Of a stretch of 30,532 nucleotides of DNA, positions 8,926 to 21,426 are shown piece by piece (positions within the stretch are counted from its first letter, which is position 1; each line of letters begins with the position of its first letter). The stretch spans positions 1 through 30,532 of the forward strand of contig CAUZOL010000045.1 of NCBI GenBank assembly GCA_963581435.1, in the 5' to 3' direction. Source of the DNA: JABISG01 sp963581435. Its GTDB lineage: Bacteria; Planctomycetota; Planctomycetia; Planctomycetales; Planctomycetaceae. The notes beneath the pieces were generated by a model. That model was given only the letters and a program-made list of their open reading frames with translations, did not search any database and was not told where the DNA came from. The translations under genes were made by a program, and so were the position numbers.

Positions 8926-9459
8926 ATGCGTAAAGTATTGACGACATCACTTTCATTGTTGGCTTTGCTGCTCACTGTTGGCGCCGCGCAGGCAGGCGAT
9001 GTGACGATTAAGGGCGTGCATCTTTGTTGCGGCCAGTGTGTGAAAGGTGTGGCCAAAACGCTCGGTAGTGTCGATGGCATTTCCGATGCAGCGTGCGACA
9101 GAACGGCAAAGACGGTGACCTTCACCGCAGCCAGCGACAAGAACGCAGCAGCCGCAATTAAGGCGCTGGGTAAAGCGGGCTTCCACGGGGCGGCAGCGCA
9201 CGGCGACAAGCTGTTGAAATTCCCCGCATCCGGCGCGAAAAAGGGAGACAAGGCCGACAAGGTCGTCTTCACCAACGTGCATCTTTGCTGCGGTGCATGC
9301 GTCAAAGGGGTTGCGAAAGCACTCACAGACATCGATGCTGAGAAAGCATGCGACAAAAAAGCAGGGACCGTTACGTTGACGGGCAGTGGCATCGACATTT
9401 CAGCCGCCGTGGCCGCGTTGAACAAGGCCGGCTTCAACGCCACCGTGAAGAAAAAGTGA
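8926..9459 (+). CDS. Secreted protein with two heavy-metal-associated (HMA-like) domains
   Basis: A 177-residue protein. The ATG at 8926 follows a strong AAGGAGAAG site and starts a clean Sec signal peptide ending AQA|GD after residue 23; the longer frame from 8857 would bury this signal. Two tandem repeats of about 70 residues each carry the same motif: HLCCGQC (Cys34, 35, 38) and HLCCGAC (Cys121, 122, 125). Each is followed by VKGVAK and a later conserved Cys, as in a ferredoxin-like HMA fold. The usual HMA motif is CxxC; here an extra Cys precedes it. The likely role is binding a soft metal such as copper or mercury outside the cytoplasm. It stands alone and is closed by a terminator. Confidence 0.85.
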   Translation: MRKVLTTSLSLLALLLTVGAAQAGDVTIKGVHLCCGQCVKGVAKTLGSVDGISDAACDRTAKTVTFTAASDKNAAAAIKALGKAGFHGAAAHGDKLLKFPASGAKKGDKADKVVFTNVHLCCGACVKGVAKALTDIDAEKACDKKAGTVTLTGSGIDISAAVAALNKAGFNATVKKK

Positions 9460-9523
9460 CTTGAAATCGAATCGCCGGTTAACAACGAATGACAGCCGGC
9501 GGCGATGACGATCAATACGAACC

Positions 9524-9564
9524 GGGTCCGGCCGAAGATGCCTTTCGGCCGGACCCGTTTTTCT
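9524..9564 (+). terminator. Rho-independent terminator of the HMA-domain gene
   Basis: A perfect 13-bp stem (gggtccggccgaa at 9524-9536 with its complement at 9544-9556), a 7-base loop, then gtttttct. It lies 65 bases after the stop codon. Confidence 0.9.
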
Positions 9565-9766
9565 TTCCCTTTACGAAGCTGCCTGAAATGGCACGAAGTC
9601 GTGTGCCATATCGGTTTGGCCCGGCGATTGGCGTTGTTGCTTGCAATGCCGATGGGTATAGTCGGGGCGATCATTGCCATTGCCAACAGGACGGAATCAA
9701 CGGACGCTGCCGCCCCTGCCTGACCTTACGAGGGGCGAGGATGCGGCCAGAGAATGGAGTCTGTAA

Positions 9767-10807
9767 ATGTCGGTGACATGGGAAGAGTACCTGACCGTAC
9801 CGGAATCCAAGGCCAGGTTCGTTGAGTGCTTTCAGCGGTGCCGCGGTGCTTTCGAACGGCATCGCGAGAATATCCGTACCTTGGTGGAGAAGACATCTCC
9901 CGCTACGGTTGCCTGTCTTGGCGCCGGTGTACTGAACGATATTCCGTATCGCACGCTGGTCAGATCGGGCGCCACCGTGCATCTGGTCGATTGGCTGGCC
10001 GGCTCCAGCGAAGTCGGTATCTCGCTTTCGCTGATTGAAATGGACGACGACGGTCAGCCTCAATGCGTGTATTGCGACGCGTCGAATGACTGCCCGGAAG
10101 AGTTTTGTCTCAACTTCCAGCGTTCGAGTGAGTCAGCCGACAACGTCTGCGAAAATTTTGAGTTGGCTCATGTTGACCCGCCGATGTGCAAGGCATTCGC
10201 CAAAGGGGACTCCCCGTCAGTTCACTATGAAGATGTGACAGGCGGATACGCAAGCGAATTCGGACACAGGTTGTCGCGCGAATTGCGCAACGCAAGGACG
10301 TGGGAGCTGGCTTTCTCAAAGGCGACTAAACTGGCGGGACGCATCAAACCAACGGGACGTCTCTCGATTGACGATGCGAGCGTGGATCTGGTGACATCAT
10401 CCATGCTGGTGTCGCAGTTCTCCCACGAACCGTACAACTTTTTTGCCGCACGGACAGCAGAGCGGCTCGGCGCGCCGACAGCCGAACACGAAGCACGTCT
10501 TTTGCCTGCGATGGAAAAGCTGCGAATGGCATTGTTTACGTATCAGGTCGAGCGCCATTTGGATGAAATCCAGCGGATTCTTTCACCGGGCGGCCAGTGT
10601 TATTTGTCGTTTGAATTATTTTCCACAGTCCCGCAATCGCATCAGTGGTTTATGGTTGAAGGCGTGCCGAAAGCTCTGCAAGCCGCCGGGGATCGATTCC
10701 ACTTCAATTTCGACGCGATTCCCGAGGACGAGTCGATCGCCCGGTTCCAGACACGTACTGGTCGGTCGTTGACATTGTGCGTTGTGATGGAATCGAAACC
10801 CATCTAG
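9767..10807 (+). CDS. Unrecognised protein, probably SAM-dependent methyltransferase-like
   Basis: A 346-residue protein I cannot name. The ATG at 9767 has GGAG about 9 bases upstream. Residues 48-76 (TVACLGAGVLNDIPYRTLV, then VHLVDW) look like motif I of a class I Rossmann methyltransferase, a glycine-rich loop and an acidic residue ending strand 2. Later RILSPGGQCYLSFELFS looks like the late-strand motif seen in many methyltransferases. Between them sits a stretch with six cysteines (100, 103, 109, 114, 128, 141), including CVYC, that could bind a metal. No signal peptide or membrane segment is seen. It appears to be a single-gene unit, downstream of the HMA gene terminator. The gene is very likely real because the frame is long and has a good start; its function is open. 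Confidence 0.7.
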   Translation: MSVTWEEYLTVPESKARFVECFQRCRGAFERHRENIRTLVEKTSPATVACLGAGVLNDIPYRTLVRSGATVHLVDWLAGSSEVGISLSLIEMDDDGQPQCVYCDASNDCPEEFCLNFQRSSESADNVCENFELAHVDPPMCKAFAKGDSPSVHYEDVTGGYASEFGHRLSRELRNARTWELAFSKATKLAGRIKPTGRLSIDDASVDLVTSSMLVSQFSHEPYNFFAARTAERLGAPTAEHEARLLPAMEKLRMALFTYQVERHLDEIQRILSPGGQCYLSFELFSTVPQSHQWFMVEGVPKALQAAGDRFHFNFDAIPEDESIARFQTRTGRSLTLCVVMESKPI

Positions 10808-10876
10808 CCGTTCGGCCGACGTGTGTTGCGTCGTGAATGCCGACGGCAATGCCCGACTCAAGTACTCGATTGATTT

Positions 10877-11066
10877 CTAGTCGGAAATGTCGTGCAGCAC
10901 GCGCCAGAAATCGTCCGGCGGCGGAGGTTTCGGCAGAAGGCCCGCAGCCTCTCCCACTTCACTGCCCGATGTTCGAGCACACTCGTAGTGCCCGCTTATA
11001 AAGACGGCTTTCACGTCAGGCGCAATCGATTTCAATCGGGAATCGAATCGGTTTGAGCATCAAAAG
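10877..11066 (-). pseudogene. Receiver-domain (CheY-like) C-terminal fragment
   Basis: Reading the - strand from about 11066 to the TAG at 10877 gives a frame with LKSIAPDVKAVFISGHYE and then GLLPKPPPPDDFWRVLHD, which match strand 4 and the strand 5 Lys-Pro region of a response-regulator receiver. There is no start codon and an in-frame TGA lies directly upstream, so only the last half of the domain survives. It may be the broken end of a hybrid histidine kinase. Confidence 0.6.
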
Positions 11067-11255
11067 GCGATTGCCACAGTGCTTGCCGCATCACCGGAAT
11101 GAATTTGGCCGGTCCATACGGCTTCTGGATGGATCCAGCCAATCCTTTGTCGGCAAACTTTGAGATGGCGTCCTGCCGGTTGTATCCACTCGAAAGGACC
11201 ACGGACACATTGGGACGAATACGCCGCAATTCACGGGCAGAAAGAGTCGGTAATT
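11032..11255 (-). pseudogene. Second receiver-domain C-terminal fragment
   Basis: A different - strand frame from about 11255 to the TGA at 11032 encodes LRRIRPNVSVVLSSGYNRQD and GLAGSIQKPYGPAKFIPVMR, again strand 4 through the Lys-Pro of a receiver domain, of the type usually fused to sensor kinases. The phosphorylated Asp region is missing; an in-frame TAA stops the frame upstream. It overlaps the neighbouring fragment in another frame. Two consecutive half-receivers cannot form one normal protein, so this is decayed DNA. Confidence 0.65.
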
Positions 11256-11428
11256 AGCAATGAGAAATTATTCGGTAGTGCCACTACGTCCAACAAACCA
11301 GCAGGGAAATGCGGGAAGGGGAATCCCTCCACGCGAATCCTGTCGCGCATTGATCACGACAACAGAATGCCTGCGGCGTCATCTTCACGACAACGACAGA
11401 AGCAAGAGAAGTTTCCCATGGAAAAGGT

Positions 11429-11502
11429 ACCCCCGGCAGGATTCGAACCTGCGACCTGCGCATTAGGAATGCGCTGCTCTATCCGACTGAGCTACGAGGG
11501 CA
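11429..11502 (-). tRNA. tRNA-Arg (anticodon CCU)
   Basis: On the - strand the sequence folds into a full cloverleaf. The acceptor starts GCCCTCG (G-U at pair 1-72), the D arm has AGCTCAGTCGGATAGAGC, the anticodon stem GCGCA/TGCGC holds the loop TTCCTAA with anticodon CCT, and the T arm is GCAGG-TTCGAAT-CCTGC. The 3' end is A73 followed by CCT, so CCA is not encoded. It reads the AGG codon. Confidence 0.95.
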
Positions 11503-11559
11503 AGGTGACCACGCTGTTCTGAGGGCCGAGACCGACGGCAGGCCGTGGAGCCGTTCGAT

Positions 11560-11587
11560 ATTATCTCTCCCGCGGCGCGTTATACAA
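11560..11587 (-). promoter_or_regulatory. Candidate sigma-70 promoter of tRNA-Arg
   Basis: On the - strand TTGTAT (11587-11582) and GATAAT (11565-11560) are 16 bp apart, with the -10 about 58 bases before the mature tRNA 5' end. Matches by eye only. Confidence 0.45.
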
Positions 11588-11797
11588 GGACATCCATGCG
11601 GATTGACGCCGTGGTACGGTCCAGGACATTGAGTTTAAGGAGCAGGTTCGCGATATTGCACACAGGCGAACCGTTGCAAGCTGAGCGATGATCGCTTTCA
11701 ATCTGAGTCGTGACATCAAACAAACCGAGTCTCTCTCAACGAATTTCCGTTTGTGAGCAGGCCTGACCCCGTTATCGAATCAACAGGAACAAACACT

Positions 11798-12796
11798 GTG
11801 AAAGCTGCATTCATCACCGAAACTGGTAGCCCCGATGTGATTCAATTCGGCGATTTGCCCGACCCACAGCCAGGGCCAACCGAAGTGCTGGTCAAAGTGG
11901 GAGCAGTCGCACTTAACCCAATCGACACTTACATCCGCAGCGGGGCGGTCGCGATTCCCATTGAGTTTCCATATATCATCGGCTGCGATTTGGCTGGAAC
12001 GGTCGAAGCCTGCGGGAATGACGTCACGCGGTTTCCGCCGGGCGACCGCGTCTGGGGTAGCAATCAAAGTCTGTTTGGCCGCAAAGGGACATTCGCCGAG
12101 TTGGCCGCCGTCGATGAACAATGGCTCTACCCCACGCCCGCCGAAGAAACAGACGCACAAGCGGCGGCCGGCGCACTGGTGGGCATCACCGCGCATCTGG
12201 GAGTCTTCCTGCACGCCGGTCTGTCACAGGGTGAGACACTGCTGATCAATGGCGGCACCGGCGGTGTCGGATCTTCCGTCGTGCAACTCGCCAAAGCGGC
12301 CGGCGCTCGTGTTGTCGCGACTGTTGGCAGTCCGGAGAAAAAAGAGTTGTGCGAGCAATTGGGGGCCGACCTCGCACTCGACTATCACAGCGACACACTC
12401 GACGACGACATCCGCGTATTCGCCGAACCAACCGGCGGCATCAACGTCTGGTTTGAAACGCTGCGCGAAGCAACCTTCGACCGCACCGTTGATTTAATGG
12501 CCAAACGCGGTCGCCTGATTCTTATGGCGGGCCGCAACGCGCGACCGGAATTCCCAGTCGGGCCGTTTTATGTGAACGATCTGCGTCTGGCCGGCTTCGC
12601 CATGTTCAACGCCTCGGCCGACGAACAACGTGCCTCCGCCGATGCGATCAACGCAGCATTTGCCGCCGGCCAATGGAAACCAAACATCGGCCGCACCTTC
12701 CCCCTCTCAGAAGCCGCCGCCGCACACCGCCTGCAGGAAGAAAACACCCTGGAGCAAGCGGGAACGTTGTGTGGGAAGATTGTGTTGGAAGTTTGA
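11798..12796 (+). CDS. Zinc-free MDR family NADPH:quinone reductase-like protein
   Basis: A 332-residue medium-chain dehydrogenase/reductase. The GTG at 11798 was preferred over the upstream start at 11753 because family homology begins at KAAFITETGSPDVIQFGDLP, with CAGGAAC upstream as a ribosome site. The catalytic GroES-like domain comes first (EVLVKVGAVALNPIDTYIRSG), then the nucleotide-binding motif NGGTGGVGSSVVQLAKAAGA, whose GGxGGVG pattern is typical of quinone oxidoreductases. The zinc-binding cysteines of alcohol dehydrogenases are absent. Family members reduce quinones or enals with NADPH in the cytoplasm. It is a single gene, convergent with ileS across a gap of only about 31 bp. 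Confidence 0.9.
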   Translation: MKAAFITETGSPDVIQFGDLPDPQPGPTEVLVKVGAVALNPIDTYIRSGAVAIPIEFPYIIGCDLAGTVEACGNDVTRFPPGDRVWGSNQSLFGRKGTFAELAAVDEQWLYPTPAEETDAQAAAGALVGITAHLGVFLHAGLSQGETLLINGGTGGVGSSVVQLAKAAGARVVATVGSPEKKELCEQLGADLALDYHSDTLDDDIRVFAEPTGGINVWFETLREATFDRTVDLMAKRGRLILMAGRNARPEFPVGPFYVNDLRLAGFAMFNASADEQRASADAINAAFAAGQWKPNIGRTFPLSEAAAAHRLQEENTLEQAGTLCGKIVLEV

Positions 12797-12827
12797 TGGA
12801 GCAACGCTTGGACGACACTGTGCAATC

Positions 12828-16655
<3,828 letters not shown>

Positions 16656-16821
16656 AAATCGCAGCCGCTCTGATGGAAGACATCGTTCGTTCCACACCGG
16701 AAATTGTCGGCATGGCATCCAATGGAAGAGGCAATTCTAGGAGCCCGCCCAGAGGATGGAAAGGCGAGTCGCCGTGCGTTTTCGAGTCGCGGGTAACCGT
16801 TGGTTGTGATTGACAAATGTT

Positions 16822-16850
16822 TTGAACTACTGGTTGAAGTCGGGTAGGAT
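16822..16850 (+). promoter_or_regulatory. Candidate sigma-70 promoter of the TPR-like gene
   Basis: TTGAAC (16822-16827), a 17-bp spacer, and TAGGAT (16845-16850), about 80 bases before the ATG at 16932. It lies in the 276-bp divergent gap with ileS. A TTGACA at 16810-16815 has no matching -10 at proper spacing. Confidence 0.4.
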
Positions 16851-16931
16851 GGCCGGGGCGGTTTTCGGGTACTCGAAGGCGGCAGAGAATTCAGGCACGA
16901 TGCACAACTCACACACGACGGACAGCATGCC

Positions 16932-19900
16932 ATGGCCGACTGGGATGACGACGATTGGGAACAGGACGACGACGAATTCGACCGTCGGCAGAAATCGAGT
17001 GGATCGAAGACGCTGTGGATTGTGCTGGGGTTGGCGGGCGGCGGTGTGCTGCTGATGCTCATTTGCGGCGGAGTTTTTATTGCCGCCATGGTGAATGAGT
17101 TTAACAACCCCGGACAGGGTCTGGTTCTTGAGGACCTGTTTGTTGACAATACGCCCGTCGAAATGCCGTCGGCCGAGGTGGAATCTCCAGACGAGAAACA
17201 ACGTAAAGTCGTTGCTGCATTTCGCGCTGAGGATGTGGGCGTGGACGACGCCACATTGAAGGCGATCGAGAAGCTTTTCGACGAATTGCTCGAGGGGTGT
17301 GACGGCGACAATTACGATGGGATCGCTGCAACGTTCGATATCGACCGGTTTCTGTTGCAGACGAAAAAGACCGGCGTCATCAAAGACATGACGGTCTCTG
17401 AAGAATCGCAGTTGAGAGAGTCGCTGGTGCAGTCGACGGCAAACGTGTCAATGATGCGGAAACACTCGGTCATTCACGTCGATCCTCATGCGGGTCGCCG
17501 GGAGTTCGTTGTGTATGCTTACCTGTGGGACGAGGAATACGCTGGCCACGAGATGCGTTGGTGGGTGGTTCGAAATGGCGGGACATTTCGATTCTTCGAC
17601 CTGGAGTATCTTGATTTTGGCATGCCGGAATCGATCACAGAAGCGATATACCAGGAGTACGCCGACGATCCGGGAATCGACGAGTTCGTCAAAGCAACAG
17701 GCGATATCGATAAGGCCATGACGGCATCGGCCGACGGGAATCGCGAACAGGCCGCCGCCTCACTTCGACGCGCGGCAGGCCGCCGTGTTTTTTCTCAACT
17801 TGCGGACGACGTCACACTGCGAATCGCCTATGCATGGGGAACAATGGGGCGGCAGCGCGAAGCGATTGCCGCTGCTCGCCGTATCGGTTCCCCGGACAAA
17901 GTCCCCGGGGCATACGACGCCCAGGCATTTGCGTACCGCGACAGAGGAAATCACAGAAAAGCGATCGAATTTGCATCAAAATACATGGAGCATGTGGGAG
18001 GTGGTCCCGACATACTGGAGATTAAATGTAATGCACTGACGGCATTAGGACGGGATGACGAAACGACGGGCGACCTGTGGCGTTGGCTGCGGTTTGAACC
18101 GGACGACGTGCAGCCGCTGCAACAACTGGCAGGCACGCTGGACGACGACGAGCAGCAGCCGTTGTTGGATCATCTGGCCAAACTGGATGACCCGGTGACG
18201 ACGGCGGTGTCGCTTGCCGAACGGCTCGCTTATTCCGAACCGGACGCTCTCAAGTGGATCATCGGGTTCTTGAAAGAAGAGGCAGCCGACTCGTCAAAGC
18301 TGGAATATTTGGAGGGACTGGCAGCGCAAGCGAATGACGATTACGCCGCCGCAGCCGAACACTTCAAGCAAGCGATGACAGGTGAAACGAACAAAGTCGA
18401 TCGGTCCCAGTACGGTTACCATTTTCTCGACGTGATGGTGGAGGGTGAAAAGTACATCGAGGCCTATGCAGCCGCACCGGACGCATCTGAGGCGTTCCAA
18501 TACTTGATGGGCTACGATGACGACGATGAAGAATTTCTCATCGAAGACGATGACGACAGGCAGCGTTTGATGGAAGCCCATCGCATACGCATGCCAGACG
18601 ATCCCTGGATTCACTACTACGCGGCAGACCTGTTTACCAAACAACAGAAGTACGAAGAAGCCGAGCGGGAATTTGCGGCCTGTGTGGCGGTGACAGAAGA
18701 CGACGATTTGCTGTCATCGATTCAGTTTCAGCGAATTTCATCGCTGGTTCAAGCCGGTCGCGGTGAAGAAGCCTACGAGAAGATTGCCCCGCCGGATGAA
18801 ACATTTCAACAGATCGCTGAACATTACCGCCGGAATGATGAGATCGACAAGCTGGAGAAACTCGTCGAGCAACATCGAGCGCTGCAGCCAAACGACAAGC
18901 AGCTCGACCTGTACTCCGGCATCGTTGCAATGCATCGCAAAGAGTATGTCTCCGCCGACCGATTGTTCGCCCGCGGTTACCGCAATATCGACGAGGACTA
19001 TCGCCGGTACACGTATCGCAACGAGTGGATTGAAAACCGCTTCAAAATGGGCCGCCCGCTGACCGCTTACGGTGAAATCAAACCGGACGAAGAGACATTT
19101 CCGATTCTCGCACGCAAATTCGCGACGAATGAAGACTGGGGCAATCTGCAGACGCTGATTAACATCCACCGGCTACAACACCGCCGCGATTCTGCCGTGT
19201 TGACGTGGACGGCCGAGATGCACTGGAAGCAGAAAGACTACAAATCGGTCGTGAGTACACTCACTCCCTGGGAAAGCCGCGTCCACCCGACGGACATCGA
19301 TCGCTGGCAGACCCGCCAACTTGCCGACAAACTGTTGCGCAGCTATTTACGGCTGAAACGTTTTCCGGAAGCGCTTCGCTTTGCCCGGCAGCGTTTCGAA
19401 GAATACGGCCAACCACAAAAGTTGATGATTGCTCACGCTGCGGCGGGAAAGCGGGACGATGTCGCCCGTTTCATGGACGAGCAGGCCGCAATTGATCGGA
19501 CACATTGGTTCTCGTCGGTCTATTCCGACACCGATGTCGGCCCGATCTTACGCGGCGCCGATTACCTGCCGCTGCGGAAGAAATATCCCCCCGGAGTTCC
19601 GTCGAATTTCAATCGCACACAGACTGTGCTGCTATTGACTGCGCCGCGACAACTCGACGCTTCCCAGCTGCAGTCGAAGTTGGTTCCCGTGCTGGGTGAG
19701 AAGGTGAAGGTCGAGCAGCTGTTGTCCGGCGAGCTGAGCCAATCACTCACAAGCTTCTTAATTCAGGCCGACAACGAACGGTTCGTCATGACCTTGAGCA
19801 ACGACCGCTACACAGGTCAAGAGCCGAAGTTGAAGGACGCCGAGCTGACCCAAGCCGTGACCGAACATCGCGCGTGGCTGGCGGTGACGACTTTCGGTAC

Positions 19901-20429
19901 CGATTGGCAGGATGTTTCTCAAATTGCCCCGGCCTACCGGCTGACGTCGGTATTTCTCGGCGACGACTGCTCGGCGGTCTACTTCACTTCCGGTGGTCGA
20001 CTGGCGGCCAACGATGCCGAACTACAGAAACTTCTGCGCGACGAGAAACCGCAACAGGCGCTACTGAAATTCGGTGAACAGGTCTGGTTGCAGTATTCTC
20101 CCGATATCGATGAGGACGCAAACGCGAGTATGCGGCGGCGGCGTCTGAAGGAATTTGTTAGCGCCTTCGAGGAAAAAGAGGCGGGAGAAGAATTTGCGGT
20201 TCGAGTGAACGTGGACGCGGGATTCGCGCGCGAGGCACATTGGATTTCCGTTCATAAATTTGAACGGGGCCGCTATGGCAATTGGACATTCACTGGCGAA
20301 TTCTCAACCGACTCCCGTCTGAGTCCCCAAATCCGCCAAGGGGAACCGGTCGCGGTGGGGAAATACGAAGTGTACGACTGGCGTTACAAAGCCCGCGGGA
20401 AATCGTTTCGTGGACGGGCTGTGAAGTGA
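16932..20429 (+). CDS. Large membrane-anchored TPR-like protein of unknown function
   Basis: An 1165-residue protein. Its N-terminus is very acidic (MADWDDDDWEQDDDEFD), then basic, then one membrane segment at about residues 27-53, so most of the chain probably lies outside the cytoplasm. The middle, about residues 250-860, is alpha-helical with repeated helix pairs such as PWIHYYAADLFTKQQKYEEA and LTWTAEMHWKQKDYKSVVST, as in degenerate tetratricopeptide repeats. The end (AREAHWISVHKFERGRYGNW to VGKYEVYDWRYKARG) looks like a DUF2314-type domain, a tentative match from memory. TPR proteins usually scaffold protein complexes; no catalytic motif is visible. It is divergent from ileS and convergent with the PNP gene with only 28 bases between. 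Confidence 0.8.
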   Translation: MADWDDDDWEQDDDEFDRRQKSSGSKTLWIVLGLAGGGVLLMLICGGVFIAAMVNEFNNPGQGLVLEDLFVDNTPVEMPSAEVESPDEKQRKVVAAFRAEDVGVDDATLKAIEKLFDELLEGCDGDNYDGIAATFDIDRFLLQTKKTGVIKDMTVSEESQLRESLVQSTANVSMMRKHSVIHVDPHAGRREFVVYAYLWDEEYAGHEMRWWVVRNGGTFRFFDLEYLDFGMPESITEAIYQEYADDPGIDEFVKATGDIDKAMTASADGNREQAAASLRRAAGRRVFSQLADDVTLRIAYAWGTMGRQREAIAAARRIGSPDKVPGAYDAQAFAYRDRGNHRKAIEFASKYMEHVGGGPDILEIKCNALTALGRDDETTGDLWRWLRFEPDDVQPLQQLAGTLDDDEQQPLLDHLAKLDDPVTTAVSLAERLAYSEPDALKWIIGFLKEEAADSSKLEYLEGLAAQANDDYAAAAEHFKQAMTGETNKVDRSQYGYHFLDVMVEGEKYIEAYAAAPDASEAFQYLMGYDDDDEEFLIEDDDDRQRLMEAHRIRMPDDPWIHYYAADLFTKQQKYEEAEREFAACVAVTEDDDLLSSIQFQRISSLVQAGRGEEAYEKIAPPDETFQQIAEHYRRNDEIDKLEKLVEQHRALQPNDKQLDLYSGIVAMHRKEYVSADRLFARGYRNIDEDYRRYTYRNEWIENRFKMGRPLTAYGEIKPDEETFPILARKFATNEDWGNLQTLINIHRLQHRRDSAVLTWTAEMHWKQKDYKSVVSTLTPWESRVHPTDIDRWQTRQLADKLLRSYLRLKRFPEALRFARQRFEEYGQPQKLMIAHAAAGKRDDVARFMDEQAAIDRTHWFSSVYSDTDVGPILRGADYLPLRKKYPPGVPSNFNRTQTVLLLTAPRQLDASQLQSKLVPVLGEKVKVEQLLSGELSQSLTSFLIQADNERFVMTLSNDRYTGQEPKLKDAELTQAVTEHRAWLAVTTFGTDWQDVSQIAPAYRLTSVFLGDDCSAVYFTSGGRLAANDAELQKLLRDEKPQQALLKFGEQVWLQYSPDIDEDANASMRRRRLKEFVSAFEEKEAGEEFAVRVNVDAGFAREAHWISVHKFERGRYGNWTFTGEFSTDSRLSPQIRQGEPVAVGKYEVYDWRYKARGKSFRGRAVK

Positions 20430-20457
20430 TGTCGACAATTTCCACAATCGTCTGAAT

Positions 20458-21282
20458 TCAGGCGATGTCTGCAACGACTCGCGGAATCAGCTTTGCCAGC
20501 CGGTCTCCGCCGCGGGCGGCGACTGCGAGAATCTTCTCGATGTTGACCGGCTCTAACGCGTCGGGCAGGCACATGTCGGTGACGACGGAAAATGCCAGAG
20601 TACGAAGCCCCGCGTGCTTGGCAACGATTGCCTCCGGCACGGTCGACATGCCGACCACGTCGGCTCCCATCGCCCGCAGCATGCGGTATTCAGCCCGCGT
20701 TTCGAGATTCGGGCCGGCGACGGCGACGAACACCCCCTTCTGGCAGGGAATACCCATTTCGAGCGCGGCCTGCTGCGCCGTGGCAATCAGCTTCTGGTCG
20801 TATGGTTCGGCCATATCCGGAAATCGCGGGCCTAGTGAATCATCGTTGACGCCGCGAAGTGGATTCTCGGGCATGAAGTCGATGTGGTCTTCGATAATCA
20901 TCAAGTCGGCTAACGCGAATTGCGGATTCATGCCGCCGGCCGCGTTGGTGATGATGAGGATTTCAGCCCCCAACTCCTTCATCACGCGTACGGGAAAGGT
21001 GACCTGCTCCAGCGAGTATCCTTCGTAGTAGTGAAAGCGCCCTTCCATCGCAAGCAGCGGAACGCCCGCGAGACTTCCGCAGACCATTCGGCCGGCGTGC
21101 GACTCGACCGTGGAGTGGGGGAAGTGGGGGATGTCTTCGTAGGCGATACGGGCATCGGTGTCGATTTGTTCCGCCAGACCGCCCAGTCCCGTACCCAGAA
21201 TCAGCCCGACGCGCGGTTCACCCGACCATTGCCCGCGAACACAATCGGCCGCTTCAGAAATTCGTTCGGCAAGGTTTGTCAT
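20458..21282 (-). CDS. punA: Purine nucleoside phosphorylase (trimeric type)
   Basis: A 274-residue enzyme that splits purine nucleosides with phosphate, giving the base and ribose-1-phosphate, in purine salvage in the cytoplasm. Family motifs appear in order: VGLILGTGLGGLAEQI (phosphate loop), ESHAGRM, MEGRFHYYEGY, ITNAAGGMNPQF, GPNLETRAEYRMLR with the base-binding Glu194, and VGMSTVPEAIVAKHAGL. At the position of human Asn243 the protein has Asp236 (SVVTDMC), which may shift preference to 6-aminopurines. The length is normal for the family. The start at 21282 fits the family N-terminus. The gene is alone and convergent with the TPR-like gene. Confidence 0.95.
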   Translation of the reverse strand: MTNLAERISEAADCVRGQWSGEPRVGLILGTGLGGLAEQIDTDARIAYEDIPHFPHSTVESHAGRMVCGSLAGVPLLAMEGRFHYYEGYSLEQVTFPVRVMKELGAEILIITNAAGGMNPQFALADLMIIEDHIDFMPENPLRGVNDDSLGPRFPDMAEPYDQKLIATAQQAALEMGIPCQKGVFVAVAGPNLETRAEYRMLRAMGADVVGMSTVPEAIVAKHAGLRTLAFSVVTDMCLPDALEPVNIEKILAVAARGGDRLAKLIPRVVADIA

Positions 21283-21426
21283 GCGCAGCTCTTTAACGGA
21301 GATTAGGTTTTACTGAGATTCGGTAGGACTCGGAGTACGAAGCCCGCCGGAATTCGGCGATGGCGACGATCCCGCGGAAATTCAAACGCCGACCACCCCC
21401 GGCGGACGGCACATGGCTATAGGTGA

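Noticed and set aside
9505..9723. Small frame with a hydrophobic stretch (LALLLAMPMGIVGAIIAIAN)
   Set aside because: Its start lies before the terminator hairpin at 9524-9564 and the frame runs through that hairpin; no ribosome site supports a start after it. It could be a decayed membrane-protein tail but evidence is thin.
11160..11522. Open frames across the tRNA on the + strand with PPAGFEPATCALGMRCSIRL-type translation
   Set aside because: This is the well-known false protein produced by reading the antisense strand of a tRNA gene; the frame at 11260-11466 is the same artefact.
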